From assembly GCA_004555655.1 (NCBI GenBank), contig SFHJ01000003.1, positions 9,599 through 73,598 on the forward strand: a stretch of DNA of 64,000 nucleotides, read 5' to 3'. Source of the DNA: Clostridiales bacterium. GTDB lineage: Bacteria > Bacillota > Clostridia > Oscillospirales > Oscillospiraceae. The translations under genes were made by a program, and so were the position numbers. Under the pieces are notes generated by a model, which saw only the letters and a list, made by a program, of their open reading frames with translations, was not told where the DNA came from and made no database searches. Shown piece by piece: positions 42,512 through 52,232 of the stretch (positions within the stretch are counted from its first letter, which is position 1; every line of letters begins with the position of its first letter).

Positions 42512-45500
42512 ACAGTTCTACAGCCTCGCCGCAATCGAAAAAATACAGATACGTCTGCTTGACGGGCAGCTGATAGATTCTGCCCAGCGCTTCGGCATAG
42601 GCCGCCAGCTGCGGCGCGTAGTGTGCCGCGCGCTCAGCCGCGCCGTTTCCCACGCGGTCTGTTTTGAAGTCCACGATCACAAGTCCCCCCGGCTCCTGCC
42701 AGAAGCAGTCGACAACGCCCTGCAGCATCAGCTTTTCACCGCCGGCGTCCGGCACATACCGCGCCGCATCGACCAAAATCGAAAACTTAAATTCGCGCGT
42801 CACATCCCTGGCAGCCAGAATCCGCCTGCCGAACGCACCGGAAAACAGCGAGAGGATTTTATCCTTATCCACGGCCTGCGCCTGCCGCACGGTCAAAAAA
42901 CGCTCACGCTGCAGCCTGTCAAGCTCCTGCTCGATTGTCTGCATACCCGTACACATCTCATAGCGCACGAACTGCATGAAAAGATGCGTGGCGCTGCCGC
43001 GCTCGGTGGCGGTCATCGGCTTTTCCGGCAGGAAGCTCGGCTCCTGCCAGCGATGTGCGCGCGGCCTTGACAGCTGCGCAGCCTGCTCGGCCGCCTCTTC
43101 GTCCAGAAGCCTGCCTTTGAGCTGCGTGGCCGTCAGCTTTGACGGCACTTTTGTCGCCGCGGGGTATGCATACGCATACGAGAGCGCCGTCTCCACCGCG
43201 CCGCGCAGCGGCGCCTTCCGGGTCTGCCCGGCTTCGTGCGCTGCAGCGCCTGCCGATGCAAGCCGGAGCGCAGCAGCGCTGTAAAGCCGGATCTTCCACA
43301 CGTCCGGCCAGACGCGGCTGACCGGGCTCTGCCCTGCCACGGCGAAGAGTTCACCCGCTTCCGTCCTGCAAAGCGCCGCGAGCAGCACCCAGTCCCCCAT
43401 CCGCCGCACCGACGCAGAGACCTCCGGCCTGACCGGCTCAGAAAGCACACCGCACCATTTTTTCAGTGTGGAGACGAGCGACTTTGAGCAATAGCTCATA
43501 ATGAGCATATCCTTTGCGCGCGTCATCGCGACATACAGCACACGAAGCTCCTCCGATACGGTCTGCGCCGTTTTGCGCCGCTGGATGGCCAGGCGCGCGG
43601 CGCTGGGATAGTAATACTTTTTCCCTGTATCCACCACGTTTGCGCCGATGAGCAGCGCACTGTCAAGCAGTACTCCGGCCGTATTGTCCTGCAGGTTCAT
43701 CTGCCTGGACAGATCGGCCAGAAATACAATGGGAAATTCCAGTCCCTTGGACTTGTGGATGCTCATGATGCGCACAGCTTCCGCGCCCGTGTCCGGCTGC
43801 GGCGGCAGCACGCTCACCCCCTGCTCACGAAGCTGTGAAAGATAGTCGTTGAACGCAGCCAGCGTCTTTGCTCCGCCGGCCTCAAACCCTGCCGCCAGCT
43901 CGCGGAAAGCTGCAATGTTCTTTTCCCGCTGTGCGCCGTCTGGCATGGCCGCGTACACATCCGTCAGCCCTGTGCGCAGCAATACGTCGTCTATCAGCTC
44001 CACAAGCCCCTGCCACTGCATCCGCGCGCGGCTGTCGTCCAGCCAGCGCAGAAAACCGCACAGCTTTTCAGTCTTCGGCTCATATGCACAAATACACTCG
44101 TAAAAATCGCCCGTGCGCTTCACCGTGCGCGGCTGCGCCAGTTCGTCCGGTGAGAAGTGAAACACCTGACTTGCCATCGCCGCTATCAGCGGGATATCCT
44201 GATGCGGATTATCAAGAATGGACAAAATGGCGCACAAGACCTCGATTTCGGTCGTCTCAAGGATGCTGCCGCCGCGGTCAGACACGCTGGAGATGCCACG
44301 TGCAGACAGTGCACGCTGGTAGAAGCGCGCAATATTGCCGGGCGAGCGCATCAAAATCGCGATATCGCCCGCGCGGACAGGCCGCAACGTATCGCCGTCC
44401 GTGACCATTGTGCCGCCGCTCAGCAGCTCCGCGACCCTTCCGGCCACAAAATTTGCCTCTTCCCCGGCCTTTTCCGCGTCGGCCTCATCCTCATCCGCCT
44501 CGATGTCAAGATCGATGCAGTGCAGCTCCACCTTTGTCTGCGGTACGGCCGGAAATCCCCGTCCGGCGCGCAGCCGTTCGTTCTCGCCGTAGTCAAGCTC
44601 GCCCGCCTCACGGCTCATGACAAGCGAAAACACGTCGTTTACCGCCTGCAGAATTTCAGGCCGGGAGCGGAAGTTCTCCTGCAGGAGGATCTTGCGCGGC
44701 TCACCGTCCGCCGCACCGGTGTACATGGGATACTGTCCGTATTTTTGCAGGAAGATACCGGGATCAGCCAGCCGGAAGCGGTAGATCGACTGTTTCACAT
44801 CGCCCACCATGAAGCGGTTTCGCCCATCGTGCGATACGGCATCAAAGATGCACTCCTGCACGGCATTGGAGTCCTGGTACTCGTCTACCATGATTTGCCG
44901 GTACCTTGCCGCGATCTCGCGCGCCGCAGCCGTGGGCTTTTTTGTGTCAGGCTGCACCAGCAGCCGGATTGCCTCATGCTCAAGATCAGAAAAATCCATC
45001 AGCTTTCTGCGCTGCTTTTCCGCGCGGTAGCGCCGGTCAAATTCCTCCAGCAGCGTCAAAAGCCCGCAGATTGGCCCTGCCGTCTGCGCAAGATCCTGCA
45101 TCACGGTCCCGGACGCAGCGTAAAAGCACGCCTGCGCGGCGCGGATGGCATCCAGAGCGCCTGTGCGCAGCGTCTGCGCCATCTGTTTTTCCTCCATTGC
45201 GTCACAGCTGCGGATAGGCGGCAGCCTTCCGAATGACGTGATTCTGCCCTCGTAGAGCGCGTCCCAGCTTGTCATTTTCAGAAGCCGGCGCACCTGGCAG
45301 AGATTTTCCTCCAGCACCGGCGCGTACTTTTCCGTCAGCTTCTCATCGCACCGCGTCAATGCCAGCGCCTGCTGCAGGTCACGTTCAGCCGCACGCAGCG
45401 TTTTCTGAAGCGCCTCTATCAGATACTGGCCCCAGATGGTGTCCTCTGCGTGCATATCATCAGAAAAGGCATACGCCGCGCGGCACGCCTGCAGCCACGC

Positions 45501-46076
45501 CTGCGGGTCGATGCGGCAGCGCATCGCCTCATATACCGGCAGCAGCACACCCGTAAGCCTTGCGTCGTCGCGGCCGTAGCCCAGCTTGTCGATGGTCTGG
45601 GTGATGTTGGCATTTTCGCCGCGGCTTTCATAGCAGTCGGTCAGCAGGTCGTTCAGAACCTGCTCACGCAGCACCAGCGCCTCATGCTCCTCGGCCACGC
45701 GAAAATCCGCGGGGATATCCAGAAGATGCGCATACGTGCGAAGGATCGATGCGCAGAACGCGTGCACCGTGGAAATCTGTGTCAGATACAGCCTTGTCAT
45801 CTGCCGCTGCAGGTGGCGGTTTTCCGGCTGCGCGGCGAGGCGCTTGCCAAGCTCTGCGGCAATCTTGCCGCGCAGCTCCGACGCAGCGGCCTTGGTGTAT
45901 GTAATGATGAGAAACTCATCGATGTTGGCAGGGCTTGTCTCATCGCACACGCGCGCAAGCAGCCGGTCGACCAGCACCTTTGTCTTGCCAGAGCCTGCTG
46001 CCGCCGAGACCAGAAGTGCGCCGCCCGTATTCTGAACTGCCGCCTGCTGCGCGGCTGTCAAGCGAATCTCAGCCAT
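42510..46076 (-). CDS. addA: ATP-dependent helicase-nuclease subunit A
   Basis: 1188 residues from the Met at 46076 (GAGGAGGA upstream). The open frame extends further up inside addB and is not used. UvrD-type helicase start RLTAAQQAAVQNTGG, Walker A SAAAGSGKTKVL (24-35) and LIITYTKAAASELR. Walker B is in IMVDEYQDSNAVQ, and GDVKQSIYRFRLADP follows. The C-terminal RecB-type nuclease has GVVDCFWQEPGGLVIVDFKTD, with the catalytic Asp and Lys. It unwinds and resects DNA ends for recombination with AddB. Starts inside the last codons of addB. Confidence 0.95.
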   Translation of the reverse strand: MAEIRLTAAQQAAVQNTGGALLVSAAAGSGKTKVLVDRLLARVCDETSPANIDEFLIITYTKAAASELRGKIAAELGKRLAAQPENRHLQRQMTRLYLTQISTVHAFCASILRTYAHLLDIPADFRVAEEHEALVLREQVLNDLLTDCYESRGENANITQTIDKLGYGRDDARLTGVLLPVYEAMRCRIDPQAWLQACRAAYAFSDDMHAEDTIWGQYLIEALQKTLRAAERDLQQALALTRCDEKLTEKYAPVLEENLCQVRRLLKMTSWDALYEGRITSFGRLPPIRSCDAMEEKQMAQTLRTGALDAIRAAQACFYAASGTVMQDLAQTAGPICGLLTLLEEFDRRYRAEKQRRKLMDFSDLEHEAIRLLVQPDTKKPTAAAREIAARYRQIMVDEYQDSNAVQECIFDAVSHDGRNRFMVGDVKQSIYRFRLADPGIFLQKYGQYPMYTGAADGEPRKILLQENFRSRPEILQAVNDVFSLVMSREAGELDYGENERLRAGRGFPAVPQTKVELHCIDLDIEADEDEADAEKAGEEANFVAGRVAELLSGGTMVTDGDTLRPVRAGDIAILMRSPGNIARFYQRALSARGISSVSDRGGSILETTEIEVLCAILSILDNPHQDIPLIAAMASQVFHFSPDELAQPRTVKRTGDFYECICAYEPKTEKLCGFLRWLDDSRARMQWQGLVELIDDVLLRTGLTDVYAAMPDGAQREKNIAAFRELAAGFEAGGAKTLAAFNDYLSQLREQGVSVLPPQPDTGAEAVRIMSIHKSKGLEFPIVFLADLSRQMNLQDNTAGVLLDSALLIGANVVDTGKKYYYPSAARLAIQRRKTAQTVSEELRVLYVAMTRAKDMLIMSYCSKSLVSTLKKWCGVLSEPVRPEVSASVRRMGDWVLLAALCRTEAGELFAVAGQSPVSRVWPDVWKIRLYSAAALRLASAGAAAHEAGQTRKAPLRGAVETALSYAYAYPAATKVPSKLTATQLKGRLLDEEAAEQAAQLSRPRAHRWQEPSFLPEKPMTATERGSATHLFMQFVRYEMCTGMQTIEQELDRLQRERFLTVRQAQAVDKDKILSLFSGAFGRRILAARDVTREFKFSILVDAARYVPDAGGEKLMLQGVVDCFWQEPGGLVIVDFKTDRVGNGAAERAAHYAPQLAAYAEALGRIYQLPVKQTYLYFFDCGEAVEL

Positions 46077-49000
46077 GGCTCTCCTCCTCTTCCTGCAGCG
46101 TCCGCCAGAATTTTTCCGCCGAAATGGCCTTGATATACCGGTTCTCGTGGCGGCAGGCATCCTTGTGGCACGCCTGGGCGTAATCACAATACTGGCACGC
46201 GCCCTGCATGGGCCCGCGGATGATGGGGTTCGGCGAAACAAGGCCCTGCAGCATCTGCTGCGTGATCTGTGCCAGCTTTTCCCGGACAAAGCGCTCAAGC
46301 CGGGCAAGCTGCGCGCGGTCTGCAACGTCGCCCGTCAGCGTGCCGTCTTTTTTCTGCTTCACCGGCAGATACCGCCCAGCCGCAAAATCCTTTTCCATCG
46401 CAGATAGCACCTGCTCATCCAGCAGCACGAGTCCCTTTCGCCGCAGCGCCTTTGCGCGCACGCTGTCTGCGTCGCTGTCCGTCATGCCGGCTTCCAGCCG
46501 CTGCATGGGGTACTTCGCCGGCACATACAGCACGCCCGCTGGCTGCGCCGCGCTGTTTTCGTCCGCATTTTTGAGCGCGAAGAGATAGATGAGCATCTGC
46601 ATCCCCTCGCCGAGCAGGATATCGGCGTAATCAAACTCCTTGCCGCCGGTCTTGTAGTCGACCACGCGGTAATACTGCCTGCCGTTTTGCTGATACACGT
46701 CTACGCGGTCGACAAAGCCTGACACCATACCGGCGCCGTCCGGCGTGTCCACGCGCACCGGCGGAAGCTTACCGTCTGCGGCAAACGACAGCTCCTGCGC
46801 CACGGGCACAAATGCGCTCTGCCGCAGCTCACGGGCAACATCCGCCACAACAGCCCTTACCTCGTCGAGATTGCGTGAAAACAGATACGCATAGCGCTCA
46901 GGCTGGTTCTGCATGTCCATAAGATACTGCGCGCAGTAGGCGTCGATATGCGCCTGCGCGATGGATTGTATATCCTGCTCGCTCACAGCGGCAAAGCCGC
47001 CGCGCGCCATCACATCGTGCACGGTGCGCTCAAGCACAAAATGCACAAACGTGCCGAATACCGGCGCGTCGAATCTGGCCTGTTTCCAGGGCTCGGCCTT
47101 CAATCCGTATCGCAGATAATAGGCCAGCCGGCAGGCGGAGAATATGTCGATCTTTGAAGCCGACAGCTGCAGCTCACGGCCATACAGCCCGCGCACGGTT
47201 TGCATCTTCAGCGGTGTGAACGCGTATGCACCGCGCGCGGAAAGCTCGCGCGCCTGCTGCAAAAGCGCCTGCGGCAGCCACGTCGCGTCAAGTTCTCCCG
47301 ACCGCGCCACGGCAGCCGCTGCGCCGGACGCGTCAGGAACAAACGCGCAGTCCGCAGCCCCCGTCACGCGAAGGCCGGGAAACAGTGCCTTTGTTCTGGT
47401 AAACAGGAACGACGGCGTATCCGCCGCGCAGCAGAGGCTCGCGCGCGTCTGCGCCGCGCTGAACGCTGCGTAGACCCAGCCCAGCTCACGCTCCAGCCGC
47501 TGCTGCTGCGACGGTGCCAGGCACAGGCCCATGGAAAGCAGCTTCTGCCGCTCGTCATCGGTCAAAATGCCGGGCTGCGGCACAAACGCGGGCAGCTTCT
47601 CTTCCTCCGCGCCCAGCACGATGAGCGCACCGGCCCGCTTATGGCGCATGGAAGAAAGCGAGCCGACATGCACCTCGTCGCTCGCAGCCGGAATGCTGCC
47701 CACCTGATAACAGCCCAGAAGCAGGGAAAACAGCTGTGTGAACTGCTCCGGCTGCATTGAAGCGTCAGCCAGCACGCGGTACGCCTGCTCCATCGCGGAT
47801 ACCAGGATGTCATAGAGCTGTTCGGTCTGCTGCGCGCGCTGCGCCTCGCCCAGATCATAAAGCGCCTGCGTCTGCCGCTCCAGCGTGCCGCGCAGGTCGA
47901 CGCGCGTGAAAAAATCCGCCAGTGCACGCAGCTGTGCGCCCACCGTCCTCGCCTGCCGCAAACCGTCTCGCAGCAGCGCCAGGGGCTTTATCGCCGTCCC
48001 GCGCCATTGCTCGAGCTGCGCAAGCGTCTGCCTGTCCCCATCCGTCCAGGCCTCGCCAAAGCCTCGCGGATGCAGCTGCCACGGCTGCTGCCAGGACATC
48101 GCGCGGATGTTCCAAAGATGCGCGTACTGCTCGAGCCGGTCGGCCGTGTCAAGTCCGACCGGGCCAAAGCCCGATTTGAGATATTGCAGCACATCCTGCG
48201 TATCATACCGCTCACACGCCCGCAGCGACGCGAGTACAAACGCGATGAGCGGCAGGCTGCAGAGCTCCTCATTGCCTGCGAAATACGCCGGGATGCCAGC
48301 CCTTGCGAAGAGCGCGCGCAGCGCAGGCGCATAGCGCACCTCGTCGGTCACGGCGACGCAGATCTCGCGGTAGCGAAGCCCCTCCTGCGTCAGGCGGCGG
48401 ATGGTTTCGGCGGCGTAGGCGCATTCCCCGTCCAGACTATCAGTGTTATGTAAACATATTTTTTCCTGTTCGCCGGGCCAGACCGCCATACTGCCGGAAA
48501 ACAGCTCCGTCAGCCAGAAGCGAGTTTCCTCCGAGCGCCGCCCGCTTATGCCGCAGCGCTCAGTCTGCACAGAAACCGCCAGCGTCTGCGATAACTGTTT
48601 GAGCTGGCGGACGGTGTCGTTCGCCGTCTGAAAGGCCGCTTTTTTGCTGCCGTCAGTCGTGAGCGCAATCTGCACTTCGCCGGACACCGTCAAAAGCGAG
48701 GAGATGATCTGCATTTCTGCGCCGGTAAAATCGCTGAAGCCGTCGAGATAGAAGATGCGCTCCTGCGCATACGGCACATCAAGCAGCGTCTCAGCCAGAC
48801 GCGACAACCGCGTGACCGGGTCGGCCCTTGACTGCGCGCAGACCGAGAGATAGCTCTCATACAACAGCCCCAGCTCCATCGTCTTCTGCGCGAACTGGCC
48901 CGTCAGCTTGTCCGCCGCGTCCAGAAGCGATTGCGGCGCGAGCGCATAGCTGAGAAACTCCTCAAATGCCGCGCCAAGGCGCTGCAAAAATTCTGCCCTG

Positions 49001-49335
49001 GTGAGCGCGGCAGCGAAATAGCGCATCTCATGCATCACCTGCTGCGCCGCGCGGTAGACGGTTAAAAGCCTGCCGCCCTTGTCGAGGTATTCTTCACACA
49101 CGCCGCCATACAGGCTGCTCACACGGCTGGCCAGACGTGAAAAGCTCAGAACTTCGGCAAAGCGGCTGATGGTGTCGCCGCCGGACGCGCAGAGCGCACG
49201 CTCGGTCTCGTGCGAATACTGCTCCGGCACGATCAGAATCTGGTTGCCCACGCCCGCTTTGGCGCGCGCGTATATGCGCGCAATGAGCGTATCGGAGTTT
49301 TGCAGCCGGTCAGGGCCGCAGATCAGGTGCAGCAT
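46069..49335 (-). CDS. addB: ATP-dependent helicase-nuclease subunit B, with altered nucleotide-binding motif
   Basis: 1088 residues. The gene order addB-addA, the start VPEQYSHETERALCA and RFAEVLSFSRLA, and the C-terminal nuclease YYRVVDYKTGG identify AddB. The nuclease is bound by an Fe-S cluster, and its Cys are visible: one in FSACRLAYYLRYG and three in CQYCDYAQAC (C-x2-C-x5-C). AddB normally begins with a Walker A such as GRSGSGKT; here that place reads GPDRLQNSDT (7-16), with no Gly-Lys-Thr. The pseudo-helicase site that controls Chi response in Bacillus may therefore not bind ATP. The start overlaps addA by 8 bp. Confidence 0.92.
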   Translation of the reverse strand: MLHLICGPDRLQNSDTLIARIYARAKAGVGNQILIVPEQYSHETERALCASGGDTISRFAEVLSFSRLASRVSSLYGGVCEEYLDKGGRLLTVYRAAQQVMHEMRYFAAALTRAEFLQRLGAAFEEFLSYALAPQSLLDAADKLTGQFAQKTMELGLLYESYLSVCAQSRADPVTRLSRLAETLLDVPYAQERIFYLDGFSDFTGAEMQIISSLLTVSGEVQIALTTDGSKKAAFQTANDTVRQLKQLSQTLAVSVQTERCGISGRRSEETRFWLTELFSGSMAVWPGEQEKICLHNTDSLDGECAYAAETIRRLTQEGLRYREICVAVTDEVRYAPALRALFARAGIPAYFAGNEELCSLPLIAFVLASLRACERYDTQDVLQYLKSGFGPVGLDTADRLEQYAHLWNIRAMSWQQPWQLHPRGFGEAWTDGDRQTLAQLEQWRGTAIKPLALLRDGLRQARTVGAQLRALADFFTRVDLRGTLERQTQALYDLGEAQRAQQTEQLYDILVSAMEQAYRVLADASMQPEQFTQLFSLLLGCYQVGSIPAASDEVHVGSLSSMRHKRAGALIVLGAEEEKLPAFVPQPGILTDDERQKLLSMGLCLAPSQQQRLERELGWVYAAFSAAQTRASLCCAADTPSFLFTRTKALFPGLRVTGAADCAFVPDASGAAAAVARSGELDATWLPQALLQQARELSARGAYAFTPLKMQTVRGLYGRELQLSASKIDIFSACRLAYYLRYGLKAEPWKQARFDAPVFGTFVHFVLERTVHDVMARGGFAAVSEQDIQSIAQAHIDAYCAQYLMDMQNQPERYAYLFSRNLDEVRAVVADVARELRQSAFVPVAQELSFAADGKLPPVRVDTPDGAGMVSGFVDRVDVYQQNGRQYYRVVDYKTGGKEFDYADILLGEGMQMLIYLFALKNADENSAAQPAGVLYVPAKYPMQRLEAGMTDSDADSVRAKALRRKGLVLLDEQVLSAMEKDFAAGRYLPVKQKKDGTLTGDVADRAQLARLERFVREKLAQITQQMLQGLVSPNPIIRGPMQGACQYCDYAQACHKDACRHENRYIKAISAEKFWRTLQEEEESHG

Positions 49336-49401
49336 GGTTTCGCCTCGTTTCCGCTTGGATTTACACGGTCATTGTACCACACCTTGCAGCGGAAAAAAAC
49401 T

Positions 49402-50010
49402 CTATTCCCCAAAAATCGCGGCCTTGAGCTGCTGCAAAAGCTCCAGCACCTTGAATTTCAGCACATAGCCCTCACTCTCTCCGGTGATGAGCAGCAGCTC
49501 ACTGTCTGTCAACCCCGCCGCTTCGGCTGCCTGCTCCAGCTCGTCCATCGACGCCGTCAGGCAGATGGAAGGAAACACCACGCACCACCAGTTATGCCCC
49601 TCGGCCTCTCCAATGGACACGCGCAGCGACTCATAGACCCCGGCCGGCAGCTTGAAGGTGTCATATTCCCGCGTGGGAAAGACCTCCTTGCCGAGCTGCA
49701 CGCGTACCGGCTCGTCGCAGCCGATTGACTGCAGCTTCGCAATTGCCGCCTCCTCAATCTCGCCCAGGCCCACTTCGAGCGCCTTCTTCGGATCGTCCGC
49801 GCCGAGCAAAAGCGCATTGGTTCTGGCAAGCACCGCATCGCGAACCTGCAGTTTGACTGACTGATCATATCCGGAGTCGGAGTTTGCCACCACATGCAGC
49901 CGGATGAGCTTTTTCGACAGCGCCTGCTGCTGCGCCTGCAAAACCGTACCTGCCACGACCATAAGTACAGCAAGAACCGCAAATGTAAGGGAAATCCAAC
50001 GTCGTTTCAT
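49402..50010 (-). CDS. spoIIR: Stage II sporulation protein R
   Basis: 202 residues. Residues 5-27 form a signal or anchor helix (WISLTFAVLAVLMVVAGTVL). KKLIRLHVVANSDSGYDQSVKLQVRDAVL is the core SpoIIR pattern; later GVYESLRVSIGEAEGHNWWCVVFPSICL is also typical. SpoIIR is made in the forespore and secreted towards the mother cell to activate pro-sigma-E processing by SpoIIGA. Its presence argues that the host makes spores. The ATG follows immediately after the T run of a terminator-like hairpin that contains the ribosome site. Confidence 0.92.
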   Translation of the reverse strand: MKRRWISLTFAVLAVLMVVAGTVLQAQQQALSKKLIRLHVVANSDSGYDQSVKLQVRDAVLARTNALLLGADDPKKALEVGLGEIEEAAIAKLQSIGCDEPVRVQLGKEVFPTREYDTFKLPAGVYESLRVSIGEAEGHNWWCVVFPSICLTASMDELEQAAEAAGLTDSELLLITGESEGYVLKFKVLELLQQLKAAIFGE

Positions 50011-50016
50011 AAAAAC

Positions 50017-50053
50017 ACCGCCTAAACTGAAAGATACTTGCAGTTTAGACGGT
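50017..50053 (-). terminator. Terminator-like hairpin covering the spoIIR ribosome site
   Basis: ACCGTCTAAACTG pairs with CAGTTTAGGCGGT (one G-U), 11-nt loop, then GTTTTT and directly the spoIIR ATG. The right arm contains AGGCGGTG, the only ribosome site for spoIIR. It ends the ispE transcript and would also hide that site in any read-through. Confidence 0.7.
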
Positions 50054-50070
50054 ATTTTTTGTGTTTATAC
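50041..50070 (-). promoter_or_regulatory. Possible forespore (sigma-F-type) promoter of spoIIR
   Basis: GTATA (50070-50066) and, after 15 bp, GTCTAAACTG (50050-50041), which matches 8 of 10 places of the sigma-F -10 pattern as remembered. A start point in the hairpin loop would give an mRNA with only the right arm, leaving the ribosome site open. Confidence 0.35.
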
Positions 50071-50970
50071 AGTTTTTGTCAGGAATACCTCGGGAAATTC
50101 CGTCTTCAGCATCGTACAGGCCACTGTGGCGTACTCAAACGAGTCGTAGATGCCGAACACCGCCGAACCGGAACCCGTCATCTGTGCGCCGTAAGCGCCA
50201 TAGGTGTACATCATCGAACGGATGTAGTTGATGGGAAAATGCTCCTGCATCACAAGCGGCTCGAACACGTTGCACAAACTCCCGCCGATGCCGAGAAGCT
50301 CACCCTTCTGCAGGTTGGACATCATAGCCTTGTGGTCGGGCCGCTTTTCGATCAGCGCTTCGTCGAGCTTTCGGAACAGCTCCGGCGTGGAGACAGAAAA
50401 ATCCGGCTTGCAGACAACGATAAACATCTCCGGCGCATCCGGCAGCTTTGTCAAAAGCTCACCCCGGCCCTCCACCAGCGCCGTACCGCACAGCACACAG
50501 AACGGCACGTCGCTGCCAAGCTGCGCGCCAAGCTCGCACAGCGCGGGAATTGAAAGGGGGTTATGATAGAACCGGTTCAGCGCGCGCAGCACGGCCGCCG
50601 CATCGGCGCTGCCGCCGGCAAGACCGGCCTGCATCGGAATGCGCTTGTTGATAAAGATCTCAAGGCCCGTCTTTTCAAGGCCCGTTCTTTCATAGAACGC
50701 CTCGGCCGCCCGCCACGCCAGATTTTCCCCGTCCTGCGGGAAGTCCCCGGTACACAGTTCCGGCAAATTCTCCGGGTTCTGCTCATCTACCACCTCGCGG
50801 TAGCAGTGCAGCTCCCATGGCTTTTGTGTACCAACGTTGATATCCACATCGTCGCGCAGCGAAATCGTCTGCATGACGGACCTGATGTTATGATAGCCGT
50901 CCGGTCGCCTGTCTCCCACGTCCAGCGTCAGGTTGATTTTTGCAAATGCACTTTCCGTTAGAATTTCCAT
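50065..50970 (-). CDS. ispE: 4-diphosphocytidyl-2-C-methyl-D-erythritol kinase
   Basis: 301 residues. GHMP kinase of the MEP isoprenoid pathway, the source of undecaprenyl carriers used by uppP and tagO/wecA. The N-terminal AFAKINLTLDVGDRRPDGYHNI (8-29) binds substrate. The GHMP ATP loop is PMQAGLAGGSADAAAVLRAL, and the C-terminal MTGSGSAVFGI motif is present. It starts at the DUF1015 stop with a one-base overlap (TAATG), so translation is coupled. Confidence 0.95.
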   Translation of the reverse strand: MEILTESAFAKINLTLDVGDRRPDGYHNIRSVMQTISLRDDVDINVGTQKPWELHCYREVVDEQNPENLPELCTGDFPQDGENLAWRAAEAFYERTGLEKTGLEIFINKRIPMQAGLAGGSADAAAVLRALNRFYHNPLSIPALCELGAQLGSDVPFCVLCGTALVEGRGELLTKLPDAPEMFIVVCKPDFSVSTPELFRKLDEALIEKRPDHKAMMSNLQKGELLGIGGSLCNVFEPLVMQEHFPINYIRSMMYTYGAYGAQMTGSGSAVFGIYDSFEYATVACTMLKTEFPEVFLTKTV

Positions 50971-52217
50971 TACCTGATCTTTCTGCCCTCTAAATAATAT
51001 CGTTTCTCGCGGCTGTGGCCCATTGAGAAGGTCTTGCGCGGCAAGACGCCGTCTGCGATCACGCCGCGGAAGAGCTGGCTCTTTTCCATGGCGGGCAGCA
51101 GGAAGCCAATGGCGTCCGGCTGCTTTGCCAGCTCGATGAGCGCGTCGTCGTCGTGGATATAGTCGATCTCGCCTTCGTTTTCCTTGAGATACGCGTCAAG
51201 GAACGCCTGCAGTACGCCCACGGCCAGCTCGCCCTTTGCCTTGTCCAGATATACCGTGCCGGACTCCGTCTGCGTATACCATTTGACGGGATAACCGCCT
51301 TCGGCGCAGCATTCCGCTTCCAGCGCGGCCAGCAGCTTCTTCGCATCCGTGCGGAAGATCACACGGTGGATGGGCTCAAAGACCTGCGCCGGGTCGTGGA
51401 TGTTCTCCAGCTCGACAAGCGCGTAGCGCGCCGGGTGGTTGGACAGGTCCTCGCCGGGGTGGTTCTTCTTGAGTTCTTCATAGCAGCTCTTGGCCGTGGC
51501 GAGCGAGTGGTTGCCGTCGCCCACGGCAAAGACCATCGGCACGCCTCTGAGACCCTCATATTTTTTGCCGATATTTGCCGTGTATTCGCGCAGCGCAGCG
51601 TCAAATGCCTCTGCATCCTCGCCGTCCACAAGATATCCCTCGATGTGGCCGCCGCCCTCCATGAGGTCAAAGTCGTAGAGCTTTTTCAGCGCCGCCTTCT
51701 TCGCGCCGACAGGCTCAATGAGCACGTTGTCATGATCGTCACAGAGCATCAGAATATGCGGCAGTTCGATCGGCGCGTCACGGCGCACGCGCTGGCGCGG
51801 CGGGATTCGTTCCGCTACGGTGCGCTCGGTGGCGCGGATGGCCGACGTAGCGCCGGGGGTATAGTCATATGCGTCGAGGTCGACCATGCCGACAAGGCCC
51901 TTGCGCACGGAGCCGTTTTCCAGCGTCCGCTCAACATAGACATAGCTGGCCGGATACTCGGCAAAGACGCCGTCTTTCATATACTGCGCCATGGTGGCGT
52001 TGATGACGGCCGTGTGCTCTGCCTCCATCGGCGTGCCGAGCTCTGCCTCAGGCAAAATCAAATTGATTGTCGACGGCGCGCCCTTGGCCGTTTCACGCAC
52101 GCGATCCCAATAGCTCTGGTCGGAGGTAAACTGGTCGCATGCGATAACGGCCCACTTCTGCATATCGCCGGTCTTGGGGAGCAGGATATCAGCGGGTAAA
52201 AATGCGTTCATACTCAT
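50970..52217 (-). CDS. DUF1015 family protein
   Basis: 415 residues, the typical DUF1015 length. Family landmarks are WAVIACDQFTSDQSYWDRV, LVGMVDLDAYDYTPGATSAIRATE, VFAVGDGNHSLATAKSCYEEL and the C-terminal FSMGHSREKRYYLEGRKIR. The family is widespread in anaerobes, often near serine or glycolytic genes, but its reaction is not established to my knowledge. It sits between a phosphoglycerate mutase and ispE on one strand, with a 15-bp gap to the mutase, which keeps a link to 3-phosphoglycerate metabolism possible. Confidence 0.88.
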   Translation of the reverse strand: MSMNAFLPADILLPKTGDMQKWAVIACDQFTSDQSYWDRVRETAKGAPSTINLILPEAELGTPMEAEHTAVINATMAQYMKDGVFAEYPASYVYVERTLENGSVRKGLVGMVDLDAYDYTPGATSAIRATERTVAERIPPRQRVRRDAPIELPHILMLCDDHDNVLIEPVGAKKAALKKLYDFDLMEGGGHIEGYLVDGEDAEAFDAALREYTANIGKKYEGLRGVPMVFAVGDGNHSLATAKSCYEELKKNHPGEDLSNHPARYALVELENIHDPAQVFEPIHRVIFRTDAKKLLAALEAECCAEGGYPVKWYTQTESGTVYLDKAKGELAVGVLQAFLDAYLKENEGEIDYIHDDDALIELAKQPDAIGFLLPAMEKSQLFRGVIADGVLPRKTFSMGHSREKRYYLEGRKIR

Positions 52218-52232
52218 GACACCTTTCCTTCT

